Origin: Nitrospira sp. KM1 | GTDB lineage: Bacteria; Nitrospirota; Nitrospiria; Nitrospirales; Nitrospiraceae | NCBI RefSeq assembly: GCF_011405515.1 | Contig: NZ_AP022671.1 | Coordinates: forward strand, 2,046,001 to 2,110,000 | Length of the DNA stretch: 64,000 bases | Reading direction: 5' to 3' | In this document: positions 1 to 7,841 of the stretch, one piece after another | Layout of the letters: the number at the start of each line of letters is the position of its first letter | Numbering within the stretch: position 1 is the stretch's first letter | Notes under the pieces: model-generated | Told to the model about the DNA's origin: nothing | The model's input: only the letters and a program-made list of their open reading frames with translations | Databases searched by the model: none | Program-made: the position numbers and the translations under genes

Positions 1-25
1 AAGTCCGCTGAGTGACATCGGGCCT

Positions 26-535
26 CTAGCCTCGCTGCTGTAAGAAACTGCCTTCGTAGATCGCCGAGTGTCGCCCGCCGGACGGCGAGTAGAGTCCCTC
101 GGAATTCGCCGAACTGGTCCATGCCGACATCATCTGTTCAATGAATTGCCTGATGTTGTCGATCAATGTCGAATTCAGCGCAATCTCTTCCCTGATTGCA
201 CGGAGCCTCTCCGCGAGCCGAGCATACCGCTCGTCGAGGCCCGGCACGGACGCGGACTTCATCTGTTCGAGAATCGTTTGAAGCGTCACCGCGGCAGGAG
301 GCAGTCCCCATGAGGCTGACACCTGCCCGGCAAAGCGTTGTCGCTCCGTATCCAGCGTCTCCAGTGACGCCAGAATCCCCAGACGTCGCTCGTTGATCGA
401 TGTGAATTCAGAAACAGCGAGGCGCTGGATTGCCGATCGCTCCTCGCGGAGCGTGGCAAGGAGAAGCTCACATGCGGATTCTTCACGGCTCAAGATGTCG
501 GCAAGCTGAGGAAGGACAGCGGAGGAAGGATGCAT
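26..535 (-). CDS. flgN: FlgN-like flagellar export chaperone
   Basis: FlgN proteins are cytoplasmic chaperones that hold the hook-filament junction proteins FlgK and FlgL before export. The 169-residue product is almost entirely helical, with a long coiled-coil-like stretch rich in Glu, Arg and Leu (about residues 15-130) and a polar Ser/Gly-rich tail, as is usual for the family. Sequence conservation in FlgN is poor, so the call rests on size, helical character and position as the last gene after flgM at the end of the flagellar run. flgK would be expected next, outside the window. Confidence 0.7.
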   Translation of the reverse strand: MHPSSAVLPQLADILSREESACELLLATLREERSAIQRLAVSEFTSINERRLGILASLETLDTERQRFAGQVSASWGLPPAAVTLQTILEQMKSASVPGLDERYARLAERLRAIREEIALNSTLIDNIRQFIEQMMSAWTSSANSEGLYSPSGGRHSAIYEGSFLQQRG

Positions 536-607
536 GAGTACTCTCTCCTGTGAAGCGTCTCGTCTTCGGCCTTCGACCGCCTCCCAGGAATAGGGAGCGG
601 ATGTGGA

Positions 608-910
608 TCATAGTACGGTATCGGTCAACACCTGCCGCAGTATGGAGTCGCCTACCTTTCGGCTTTCGATGCCGTACGTGCCACTTTCGAGGGACTGCCG
701 GATCTGCTCGATTTTCTTCATCCGTTCATGATCTGGTACGTGAGTCAGGTCCTTGATTCGCTGCAGTTCTTTGGCTTGATCTGAGATCTGAACACGGTCC
801 TCCTGCCCTTGGGGCTTCGATGGAGACTTACCTGATACCGGCCCAACCTCCTGCACGCCCAGCAGCATCTTGGCGAGTTCAGCCGCCCGGCCTCTTCCAG
901 AAATTTCCAT
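608..910 (-). CDS. flgM: FlgM anti-sigma-28 factor
   Basis: FlgM binds and inhibits the flagellar sigma factor FliA until it is secreted through the finished hook. The 100-residue product has a disordered, charged N-terminal half and a C-terminal part with the family pattern VQISDQAKEL followed by a helical region ending in KVGDSILRQVL, which is the sigma-binding half. An upstream TTG could extend it by two codons, but ATG at 910 has a strong ribosome binding site (AGGGGAGGA) at good spacing. The flgJ stop lies three bases upstream, so translation is probably coupled. The cognate sigma factor is encoded at 6170-6919. Confidence 0.88.
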   Translation of the reverse strand: MEISGRGRAAELAKMLLGVQEVGPVSGKSPSKPQGQEDRVQISDQAKELQRIKDLTHVPDHERMKKIEQIRQSLESGTYGIESRKVGDSILRQVLTDTVL

Positions 911-912
911 GA

Positions 913-1338
913 TCAATTCCTCCCCTGATGTGCATCGGTCGGCAGCAGGTGGGTTGGCTCCTGGGTCTCACCTGTACCGGTAGTCGTATCGGTCGGTGTG
1001 TCAGAAAACTTAAGGCCCGACGGAACGGTTATGGCATTTTGCTGACGAATATAGGTCTCGACCATCGCTCCAAGACCCAATCCTCCTGCCTGAGCGGCCC
1101 TCCGACCGAGTTCCTCGTCATAAAAGGAGTGGAACATCTGCCCTGCTTCGTTCTTGAGTAAACCGGCATGAACGGTCTCCCGCATGGTTTTCAAGAGATA
1201 GGAAATAAAGAACCCCTCGAATTCCTGGGCCGCCTTCCGAATGCTCGCCGGATCCTGACCCGTCGTTCGACCCTCTAGCCGTGCGGCAAAGGGCCCGAGC
1301 GGGTCAACCGCCACCTGAGGAGAAATCAATGGATCCAT
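913..1338 (-). CDS. flgJ: FlgJ-type rod-binding protein without muramidase domain
   Basis: FlgJ caps the growing flagellar rod in the periplasm. The product (141 residues from the ATG at 1338) contains the rod-binding core AAQEFEGFFISYLLKTMRET and the later FYDEELGRRAAQAGGLGLG. The C-terminal peptidoglycan hydrolase domain of enterobacterial FlgJ is absent, so this is the short form found in many phyla. A longer in-frame start at 1374 adds twelve residues; I prefer 1338 because the family alignment starts there. It lies between flgI and flgM. Confidence 0.85.
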   Translation of the reverse strand: MDPLISPQVAVDPLGPFAARLEGRTTGQDPASIRKAAQEFEGFFISYLLKTMRETVHAGLLKNEAGQMFHSFYDEELGRRAAQAGGLGLGAMVETYIRQQNAITVPSGLKFSDTPTDTTTGTGETQEPTHLLPTDAHQGRN

Positions 1339-1372
1339 AGTATCTCGTCTTTCATCGACACGTACCAACGCC

Positions 1373-1410
1373 AATGGCGCTCACCCATATTCCAAAAGAT
1401 GGTCGCCATT
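1373..1410 (-). terminator. Inverted repeat after flgI
   Basis: The bases AATGGCG (1373-1379) and CGCCATT (1404-1410) are exact inverted repeats, with ACCCAT and ATGGT adding further pairing inside. The structure begins at the flgI stop codon and lies in the only sizeable gap between flgI and flgJ. There is no run of T after it on the minus strand, so it may be a processing or attenuating hairpin and not a true terminator. Confidence 0.3.
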
Positions 1411-2561
1411 TATATGATCTCTAATGCAGCCTGCAGAGCCCCAGCCGACTTGAGGGCAGAGAGGATCGCAACCAGATCCCTCGGCGTCACCCCCACGGCA
1501 TTGAGCGCACTGACCACCTCTCCGAGCGTCACCGTTGCATCCACCACGACCAGCCGCGCTTCCTGTTCTTTCACGTCGGTCTGCACATCAGGAGTGACGG
1601 TTGTCGTGCCGCCGGTTGACCCGATCAACGGCGCCGGAGGCTGCGACACATTCAACGTATTTTTCACGGAGATTGTCAGATTGCCGTGAGAGATGGCACA
1701 GGTAGAAATGCGCACGTGCTCGCCCAGTACCACAGTGCCGGTTCGCTCATTCACCACAACCTTGGCGGGCGCATCTACGGCAACGTCGAGGGCCTCCAGC
1801 GTAGCGATGAATTCAACGATCCTGCCTTGGAAACTGGACGGTACGGCCGATTTCACCGAACCCGCATTGACCGGCACCGCGGTTCCCCGGCCAAAGGCAT
1901 TGTCGATCGCTTCCGCCGTTCGGATGGACGTCGTGAAGTCCGCTTGGCGGAGAAGCAGGGACACGGATTCCCACTGCTCCATATTCACCGCCAATTCCTT
2001 TTCCACAATGGCGCCTCCGGGGACCACTCCTGCTGCCTGATGATTCTTGCTCACCGTTGCCCCACCGGGTCCGCCGGTTCCACCAAGAAATCCTCCGATG
2101 GAGATCGGTCCCTGGGCGACTGCAAATACCTGTTGATTCGGCGCCTTCAGGGGTGTCAATAACAGGGTGCCGCCTTGCAGGCTCTTCGCGTTGGCCATCG
2201 AGGACACGACGACATCGAGCGACATACCGGGCTTGGTGAACGGGGGCAGCTTGGCGGTTACCATCACCGACGCGATATTGCGGGTCAGCAATTGAATGGG
2301 ATCGATCACCAAGTTGATTCCCATCTTATTCAACATGGACATCATGGCTTGGATCGTGAACTGGCCGCCGATAACCTGATCGCCGGTCCGGTCGAGCCCG
2401 ACAACCAGCCCGTAGCCGATCAGCTGGTTGTCGCGCACTCCCTCGATCGTGCCAATATCCTTGATTCGCACGGCATCGGCGGACGTGGCCCATCCGGTCA
2501 CGAGCATCCCGACCATGAGGGCGACCGCACGGAACTGTTCGCTTAGACAGGGTTGTTTCAT
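1410..2561 (-). CDS. flgI: FlgI flagellar P-ring protein
   Basis: FlgI forms the P ring around the rod in the peptidoglycan layer. The 383-residue product has a Sec signal peptide (hydrophobic stretch at about 12-27, cleavage near ADA-VRI). The mature start VRIKDIGTIEGVRDNQLIGYG is the family hallmark, followed by the usual DVVVSSMANAKSLQGGTLLLT block. Full length for the family. The start codon has no recognisable Shine-Dalgarno sequence, but a small ORF ends three bases upstream, so translation may depend on that ORF. Confidence 0.96.
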   Translation of the reverse strand: MKQPCLSEQFRAVALMVGMLVTGWATSADAVRIKDIGTIEGVRDNQLIGYGLVVGLDRTGDQVIGGQFTIQAMMSMLNKMGINLVIDPIQLLTRNIASVMVTAKLPPFTKPGMSLDVVVSSMANAKSLQGGTLLLTPLKAPNQQVFAVAQGPISIGGFLGGTGGPGGATVSKNHQAAGVVPGGAIVEKELAVNMEQWESVSLLLRQADFTTSIRTAEAIDNAFGRGTAVPVNAGSVKSAVPSSFQGRIVEFIATLEALDVAVDAPAKVVVNERTGTVVLGEHVRISTCAISHGNLTISVKNTLNVSQPPAPLIGSTGGTTTVTPDVQTDVKEQEARLVVVDATVTLGEVVSALNAVGVTPRDLVAILSALKSAGALQAALEII

Positions 2562-2564
2562 GGG

Positions 2565-2756
2565 TTAGCGCTGAGGCGGCATCGACCGAACCAACCGTTC
2601 TCTCTGCCTGACCTCGAGTAGCCCCTCCGGACAACCTCGCTCTCGAGACTTCTCCCAAGACGAAGGGAAGAGTTCACGAGTTGGAGCCAGCCTTGGCGAT
2701 TTGTACTCCGCTCCCCGAAGCACGCCGCTCAGCATCATCATCTCGACGGTGTTCAT
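2565..2756 (-). CDS. Small ORF between flgH and flgI (63 aa), unknown
   Basis: I do not recognise this protein. The ATG at 2756 follows a good ribosome binding site (AAAGGTGGG) and the TAA stop lies three bases before the flgI start. The ORF starts with MNTVEMMMLSGVL and is basic and polar toward the C-terminus, with no obvious membrane segment. It fills most of the 229-base gap between flgH and flgI. Support comes from the ribosome binding site, the exact spacing, and the lack of a ribosome binding site for flgI. It could be a translational coupling leader whose peptide sequence matters little. Confidence 0.5.
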   Translation of the reverse strand: MNTVEMMMLSGVLRGAEYKSPRLAPTRELFPSSWEKSRERGCPEGLLEVRQRERLVRSMPPQR

Positions 2757-2790
2757 ACACCCACCTTTCATCGTCAACAGCAGACGCGGT

Positions 2791-3498
2791 TTAGAACGGA
2801 TAGACCCAATCCAGGATCCGGACAAACCAACCGGGCCTCTGCACATCATCAACGACGCCGAGCCCGGAATATTCGATTTTCGCGTCGGCGATTGCTGTCG
2901 ATAGCACAGTGTTCTTGGTGTTGACGTCAACGCGGCGCACAACTCCGCTGAGCACCATGATCTGCTTTTCACTGTTGACGGTGACCTCTCGACGCCCTTC
3001 GATCCGAAGATCGCCATTCGGCAGCACGTCGCTGACAATGGCGGAGATGGTGCCGGTCAATGTGTCGGTCCGGTTGGTCGCGCCCTTGCCGCCGAACTTG
3101 TTGGACGCGCTGCTGCTGATTCCCAGGCCGCGCGTGGCCTCGCCGCCCAGTCGGATGCCCGGAATACCGATGTAGCCGATTCCGCCTCCCGTCAAACTGT
3201 TGTCGATGGTCGACTCCCGCTCGGCGGACGTGTTGGCGGTCTTGGTTCCCGCGTGCTTTTCCACGATCTGGATGGTGAGGATATCGCCGGGACGCATCGC
3301 CCGCATATCCTCGTACAGGTATGCCCGCCCATTTTCTTCCTGCCACAATGAACCGATGGTCTTCGGCGGAGGAAGAGGCGGTACGATCATCTTGGTGCTG
3401 GCCATCGGGCTCGAGGAGCAGGCGCCGAGGAATATGATCGAGGCCGCAACGACAGAGCGCCTCATGATGCTCAGTTCGAAGGTGCGTAGCACGTTCAT
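2791..3498 (-). CDS. flgH: FlgH flagellar L-ring lipoprotein
   Basis: FlgH forms the L ring in the outer membrane. From the ATG at 3498 the product is 235 residues and begins with a lipoprotein signal: basic N-terminus, hydrophobic segment SVVAASIIFL and lipobox GAC, with Cys near residue 27. The body has typical FlgH blocks, including RPGDILTIQIVE and SNKFGGKGATNR, and ends FVRILDWVYPF, close to the family's usual ending. A TTG at 3552 would extend it and overlap flgA; the ATG keeps a normal signal peptide length. It follows flgA closely. Confidence 0.94.
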   Translation of the reverse strand: MNVLRTFELSIMRRSVVAASIIFLGACSSSPMASTKMIVPPLPPPKTIGSLWQEENGRAYLYEDMRAMRPGDILTIQIVEKHAGTKTANTSAERESTIDNSLTGGGIGYIGIPGIRLGGEATRGLGISSSASNKFGGKGATNRTDTLTGTISAIVSDVLPNGDLRIEGRREVTVNSEKQIMVLSGVVRRVDVNTKNTVLSTAIADAKIEYSGLGVVDDVQRPGWFVRILDWVYPF

Positions 3499-3520
3499 GG
3501 CAATACGAATATCCGTGTCC

Positions 3521-4309
3521 TCAGAAATCGACACGGACGACTCCGGGTCCAATAACCTTTGCGCGAAGCTCTTTCCCTGAATCAGAATTTGTCACGGTGA
3601 CGGTCTGTCCCAACTCCGCACCGGATTTGGTGATGCCCACGGTTTGAATGGACAACCCTCTGCCTTTGGCTTCGATGGTGACCCGGTCGCCCTTGCGCAC
3701 GGCGTAAGGCTTCTTTACGGACGCGAGGCGGATGGGCAACTGCGATTGCAGCGGACGCACCGCGCTTTTCCCGATGACCTCATTGGGATCGGTCACGAAC
3801 TGCTGTTTCAAATCGAGCAATTTGACGCGCGTGACGGTCAGATCCTCTCTGTCGATAACCTCGTCGGTCTTGATCAATCGCGACGGCACGACAACGTCGG
3901 CAAAGCCGGCGACATCCGACAGCACCTCAACGGTATCCAGAGGACGTCCGTTGCGCGACAACTGCACGTGAAACATGCGGCGGCCGAGCCCCTCTTCCCG
4001 CATACCCGGAATCACCGCCATATCAATACGTCCGCCGGATGTCGGGATCGGGTCCTGCGGTTCGATCAGGGTGACCTGAACTTCCCTGACGAAACCCGAC
4101 AATTCTCCCTCCAAGTATCTGAGGACCGCACGCCGCAACTGTTCAGGCTGAACCATATGACGGCTCCGCAGGGGATGATCCGCCGCACGGACCACCGGTG
4201 CGGGAGTCATGATACGCTCCGCCTTCGCCTCCACGGTCGTCGCCACCAGCACGGCGGTTACGATCCCCGCGACACAGACACATTTCTTCGATACGCGTGC
4301 TCCTGTCAT
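3521..4309 (-). CDS. flgA: FlgA P-ring assembly chaperone
   Basis: FlgA is a periplasmic chaperone needed to assemble FlgI into the P ring. The 262-residue product has a signal peptide (hydrophobic stretch about 10-24, cleavage near VEA-KAE). The C-terminal half is a SAF/ChapFlgA domain with PIRLASVKKPYAVRKGDRVT and the ending GVVRVDF. It lies 18 bases downstream of flgG and just ahead of flgH and flgI, the ring proteins it serves. Confidence 0.9.
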   Translation of the reverse strand: MTGARVSKKCVCVAGIVTAVLVATTVEAKAERIMTPAPVVRAADHPLRSRHMVQPEQLRRAVLRYLEGELSGFVREVQVTLIEPQDPIPTSGGRIDMAVIPGMREEGLGRRMFHVQLSRNGRPLDTVEVLSDVAGFADVVVPSRLIKTDEVIDREDLTVTRVKLLDLKQQFVTDPNEVIGKSAVRPLQSQLPIRLASVKKPYAVRKGDRVTIEAKGRGLSIQTVGITKSGAELGQTVTVTNSDSGKELRAKVIGPGVVRVDF

Positions 4310-4327
4310 GTCAGTGAGCGCTCCCGA

Positions 4328-5119
4328 TTACCGTCTCAAATTGTTGGCGATCGACATCATTTCATCCGACGCCTGGATGGTTTTCGAATTGATCTCGTAG
4401 CTGCGTTGAGCAATGATCATGTTGACCATCTCTTCAGCCAGATTGACGTTGGAGCTTTCCAGAAACCCCTGCTGAATGGAGCCGAATCCGGTTGAAAACC
4501 CTCCGGTCCCCTGAATGGGAGGGCCGGAGGAAAAGCTGTCGAGAAAGAGATTGTTGCCCATGGCCACGAGCCCAGAGGGATTGTCAAACCTCGTCAGCTG
4601 AATCTGGCCGACTTGTGACGCTTGCGTGACACCGGGGAGCAGCACCGAGACCGTGCCATCCTGGGCGATGTCGAGTTTCAGCGCCCCGGACGGAATCGTG
4701 ATCACCGGATTGAGCATGTCGCCGTCCCCGGTCACCAGATTCCCGACGTTGTCGCGCTTGAACGATCCGTTGCGCGTGTACATGATCGTGCCGTCCGGAC
4801 GCTGCACTTGAAAGAAGCCGGCTCCGTCGATGGCGAGATCCAAATCATTGTTGGTCTGCCTCATGTTGCCCTGTCCCCACTCTTTGGCCACCGTGACAGG
4901 GCGGACGCCCGCGCCGATCTGTATCCCGACGGGAAAGACACCGATATTCGAGGCGCTCGTACCCGGCATCCGTGAGATCTGATAGAGCAGGTCCGAAAAT
5001 TCAGCCCGGCTCCGCTTGAACGAGTTGGTGTTGACGTTCGCGAGATTGTGGGCGATGGTATCGACGTTCAATTGCTGCGCCGTCATGCCCGTTGAAGCCG
5101 TCCACATTGCCCGAATCAT
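4328..5119 (-). CDS. flgG: FlgG distal rod protein
   Basis: FlgG builds the distal rod. The product (263 residues) starts MIRAMWTASTGMTAQQLNVD and carries the basal-body rod motif HNLANVNTNSFKRSRAEF near the N-terminus. The central hook-basal domain is typical, and the C-terminal block SNVNLAEEMVNMIIAQRSYE is diagnostic. ATG at 5119 is preferred to the in-frame ATG at 5158 because GGAGG sits at ideal spacing and the family begins here. It follows flgF in the usual order. Confidence 0.96.
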   Translation of the reverse strand: MIRAMWTASTGMTAQQLNVDTIAHNLANVNTNSFKRSRAEFSDLLYQISRMPGTSASNIGVFPVGIQIGAGVRPVTVAKEWGQGNMRQTNNDLDLAIDGAGFFQVQRPDGTIMYTRNGSFKRDNVGNLVTGDGDMLNPVITIPSGALKLDIAQDGTVSVLLPGVTQASQVGQIQLTRFDNPSGLVAMGNNLFLDSFSSGPPIQGTGGFSTGFGSIQQGFLESSNVNLAEEMVNMIIAQRSYEINSKTIQASDEMMSIANNLRR

Positions 5120-5193
5120 ACGAAACCTCCATGTCCCGGCGTTCGACCGCGTACCCACCTGATCGTGAGCAATGCGATCCTACCCGCACACGA

Positions 5194-5964
5194 TCACAAG
5201 ACGCGGCCGACGTCCTGGATGGCTACTTCCGCCATCCGATCAATCGTCTGGATCATTTTTTGCGCCGATTCGTACGAGCGCATCCCCTGAATCATCTTCA
5301 CCATTTCGCCCAATGAATTGACGTTGGATTCTTCGATGTGGCCCGGATGCAGCATCGGCGTCGCCACGGCTTTTCCCTTGCCGCCTGTAAACAATCCATC
5401 AGGATGTTTTTCAGGCATGGCATGCTCCTCAAATTCCATTACTTTGATGGTTCCGACGGGCTGTCCGTCCACGTGAATGCCTCCTACCGCGTTGACCTGG
5501 ATGGCGCCCGGCGGAATCTTGATTTCGCCTTTCGTTCCCATCACGGGAAAACCGGTATTGGTGATCAGGCGCCGCTTGTTGTCGATGGAAAACATCCCGT
5601 TTCTGGTATAGCGGGTTCCCAGCGGAGTTTTGACTTCGAAAAAGCCATTTCCTTGGATCGCGATATCGAGCGGATTGGACGTCACTCGGGTCCGGCCTGT
5701 TTCGAAGCTGGTCCGCGACGTATGCGGGGCGGCATAGACCCGCTCGCTCATTCCAGCCGGCGCCGAGACAAGATGATGGGCGATGCTGTGTACTCCGGGA
5801 ACGGGAGCCGGCCCTGCGATGCGGCGAGACATGATCGCACGAAAGCCCTGTTGATCCTGCTTGAATCCTGCGGTATTGACATTCGCAATGTTGTTGGAGA
5901 ATACCTGCAGGCTGCGCTCCTGCGCCAGCGCTCCGGACAGTACGGGGTAAATTGCACGATTCAT
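5194..5964 (-). CDS. flgF: FlgF proximal rod protein
   Basis: FlgF is a rod component between the proximal rod and FlgG. From ATG 5964 the product is 256 residues, with the N-terminal motif NNIANVNTAGFKQDQQGFRA and the C-terminal ESNVNSLGEMVKMIQGMRSYE. A good ribosome binding site (GAGGGAAACG) precedes the start, and the ATG overlaps the stop codon of a small upstream ORF by four bases. Being shorter than hook proteins and placed before flgG supports FlgF over a second FlgG. Confidence 0.92.
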   Translation of the reverse strand: MNRAIYPVLSGALAQERSLQVFSNNIANVNTAGFKQDQQGFRAIMSRRIAGPAPVPGVHSIAHHLVSAPAGMSERVYAAPHTSRTSFETGRTRVTSNPLDIAIQGNGFFEVKTPLGTRYTRNGMFSIDNKRRLITNTGFPVMGTKGEIKIPPGAIQVNAVGGIHVDGQPVGTIKVMEFEEHAMPEKHPDGLFTGGKGKAVATPMLHPGHIEESNVNSLGEMVKMIQGMRSYESAQKMIQTIDRMAEVAIQDVGRVL

Positions 5965-6173
5965 CGTTTCCCTCTTTCCTTCTCGCGGTCGATGAAGATA
6001 GCAACATATATGCCATTCGCCGTTCCTGCTGCCGCGCGGTCCGCACCATCGATACTGCGCAGACGCTGGACGGTCGCTCTCTCCTTCGCGCACTCCATTT
6101 CCTTTTGACCGGGAAAAGTCTGCCGGGTGGGAAAAGATTTCGCAGTGACAGGCGCGCCCGGGACTCCGATCAT
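5961..6173 (-). CDS. Small ORF between fliA and flgF (70 aa), unknown
   Basis: No family is recognised. The ORF begins at an ATG overlapping the fliA stop (ATGA) and ends overlapping the flgF start by four bases, so it tiles the gap exactly. A strong ribosome binding site (GGAGG, seven bases before the ATG) is embedded in the last codons of fliA. The protein starts MIGVPGAPVTAKSF and becomes rich in Arg, Lys and Glu; there is a short hydrophobic patch near residue 55 but no clear membrane helix. The double overlap and ribosome binding site are good but not conclusive evidence of a gene. Confidence 0.5.
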   Translation of the reverse strand: MIGVPGAPVTAKSFPTRQTFPGQKEMECAKERATVQRLRSIDGADRAAAGTANGIYVAIFIDREKERGKR

Positions 6174-6919
6174 TGCAAAGCCTCCAACGTCACCTTGAGA
6201 TGCAAGACCGCCTTGGTATGGATCTGACAGACACGTGATTCCGTGACGCTCAATACTTTACCGATCTCCTTCATCGTGAGTTCTTCGTAATAGTACAGCG
6301 TCAGCACGAGCCGCTCTTTTTCCGGCAATTGCTGAATGGCCTTGCCGAGGCTGTCACGTTCCCGTTCGCTCACGATCATGGCCAACGGATCGGGATGCTG
6401 GTCGTCGGCGAGCATCTTGAGGATCTTGTTGCCGTCCGGCTCCTGGATGCCCAGATCGTCGAGACTAATCAGCACCGCGCCGCGAGAGCGGGAGAGAAAA
6501 TCGTCGAGATCCGACACCGACATGTTCATGGCCGATGCCACCTCTTCGTCTGTCGCCGGACGGCCGAGTCGATTCATCAGCTCCGTTTGAGTGCGCTGCA
6601 GGTGACCAATCCGCTCGTGGACCGAGCGGGGAATCCAGTCCATCGAACGGATCTCATCGAGCATGGCTCCCCGAATCCTGAACTCCGCGTACGTCTTGAA
6701 TTTGGCCTCCCGTGTCGGATCGTATTTGTCCATGGCATCCATCAGACCGATGACGCCGACCGATACGAGATCCTCGGCGTCGAGATAGGCAGGAAGCCGG
6801 TAGGCCAACCGGTGGGCGATCGCCCTGATGACATGGGCGAACTCCTTGATCAACAGTTCGCGGGACATCTCGTCATCCGCGACGCACGTCGTCTGCTGTC
6901 GTACGTTTGTTTTGTTCAT
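6170..6919 (-). CDS. fliA: FliA, flagellar sigma-28 factor
   Basis: FliA directs RNA polymerase to late flagellar and chemotaxis promoters. The 249-residue product has sigma region 2 (DAEDLVSVGVIGLMDAMDKY, FKTYAEFRIRGAMLDEIRSM), region 3 (RATDEEVASAMNMS-like) and region 4 (LPEKERLVLTLYYYEELTMK then EIGKVLSVTESRVCQIHTKA), as is standard for sigma-28. Region 1 is missing, as normal for this group. It lies after flhG, the usual position in polar flagellates. Its antagonist FlgM is encoded at 608-910. Confidence 0.96.
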   Translation of the reverse strand: MNKTNVRQQTTCVADDEMSRELLIKEFAHVIRAIAHRLAYRLPAYLDAEDLVSVGVIGLMDAMDKYDPTREAKFKTYAEFRIRGAMLDEIRSMDWIPRSVHERIGHLQRTQTELMNRLGRPATDEEVASAMNMSVSDLDDFLSRSRGAVLISLDDLGIQEPDGNKILKMLADDQHPDPLAMIVSERERDSLGKAIQQLPEKERLVLTLYYYEELTMKEIGKVLSVTESRVCQIHTKAVLHLKVTLEALQ

Positions 6920-6952
6920 GACTCCGCTCCGTGATATGGACGCGTCAAGCGG

Positions 6953-7807
6953 TCAGCTCAGTAAGTGGTGCCACAAGAACTGCACGGTTCCCTTGGGCAG
7001 CGGCGCACGCTCCCATGCGGAGACCACGCTCCCCAATTGCGTGAAGGCCCGGCTGGACGGAGCCTTGGGAAAGAGATCTCCTACCGCCCGTTGTTCGGTC
7101 ACCGACAGCGGCAAGTAATCATCGAGCGGAATGAAGCCGATCGCGTCGAGCGAAAGGTGCAGGAATCGCTCGGCGGCCCGGTCCAGTTTTCTGAACACGT
7201 GCGCGGCCTCGCGTTGGTTTTTCACCATGTTGATCAGCACCCGGAATCGCCGTTCGCGGTGCTGACGGGACAAGACTTTCATCAGCGCATACGCATCGGT
7301 CAGAGACGTCGGCTCCGGCGACACCACGACGATGATTTCATGGGCGGCGCTCGCGAAGAATGTCACATTGGACGAGATGCCGGCTCCTGTGTCGATCAAC
7401 AACACGTCATACGATTGCACGAGGGCTTCGAGTTCGTCCTGCAACAGCATCAGTTGGGATTCGTTCAGCGCGGTCAGCTGGGGCGTTCCCGAACTTGCCG
7501 GTAGAATCTTGATGCCTGCGGGTCCTTCCATCAGAATATCCGTCAACCGTTTCGTCCCCGCCAACACGTGTTCGATGGACCACTGTGGGACCAGCCCCAA
7601 CAACACATCCAGATTGCCCAATCCCAGATCGGCGTCGAGAATCACGACGCGCTTCCCTTCACGGGCAAGAGCCAGACCGAGGTTCGCCACGACGTTGGTT
7701 TTTCCCACTCCCCCCTTCCCGCTCGTCACGCTGATCACCTGCACCGGCACCCGCTGCCCCGCTGCCGCAGAGGCTTCAGGCCCGTACTCCTGCACCGTAT
7801 GACTCAT
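6953..7807 (-). CDS. flhG: FlhG/FleN MinD-like ATPase, flagellar number control
   Basis: FlhG (FleN, YlxH) is a ParA/MinD ATPase that limits flagellar number and works with FlhF. The product (284 residues) has the deviant Walker A motif SGKGGVGKTNVVANLGLALA near residue 29, LDADLGLGNLDVLLGL, and IDTGAGISSNV as the switch/Walker B region. Start at 7807 is chosen because AAGGAGGACGG lies just upstream. The N-terminal DQAxxLR motif seen in some FlhG proteins is not visible, which resembles FleN of polar flagellates. It lies downstream of flhF. Confidence 0.93.
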   Translation of the reverse strand: MSHTVQEYGPEASAAAGQRVPVQVISVTSGKGGVGKTNVVANLGLALAREGKRVVILDADLGLGNLDVLLGLVPQWSIEHVLAGTKRLTDILMEGPAGIKILPASSGTPQLTALNESQLMLLQDELEALVQSYDVLLIDTGAGISSNVTFFASAAHEIIVVVSPEPTSLTDAYALMKVLSRQHRERRFRVLINMVKNQREAAHVFRKLDRAAERFLHLSLDAIGFIPLDDYLPLSVTEQRAVGDLFPKAPSSRAFTQLGSVVSAWERAPLPKGTVQFLWHHLLS

Positions 7808-7841
7808 GCACCGTCCTCCTTCAGCCATTTCCGTTTTCCCA

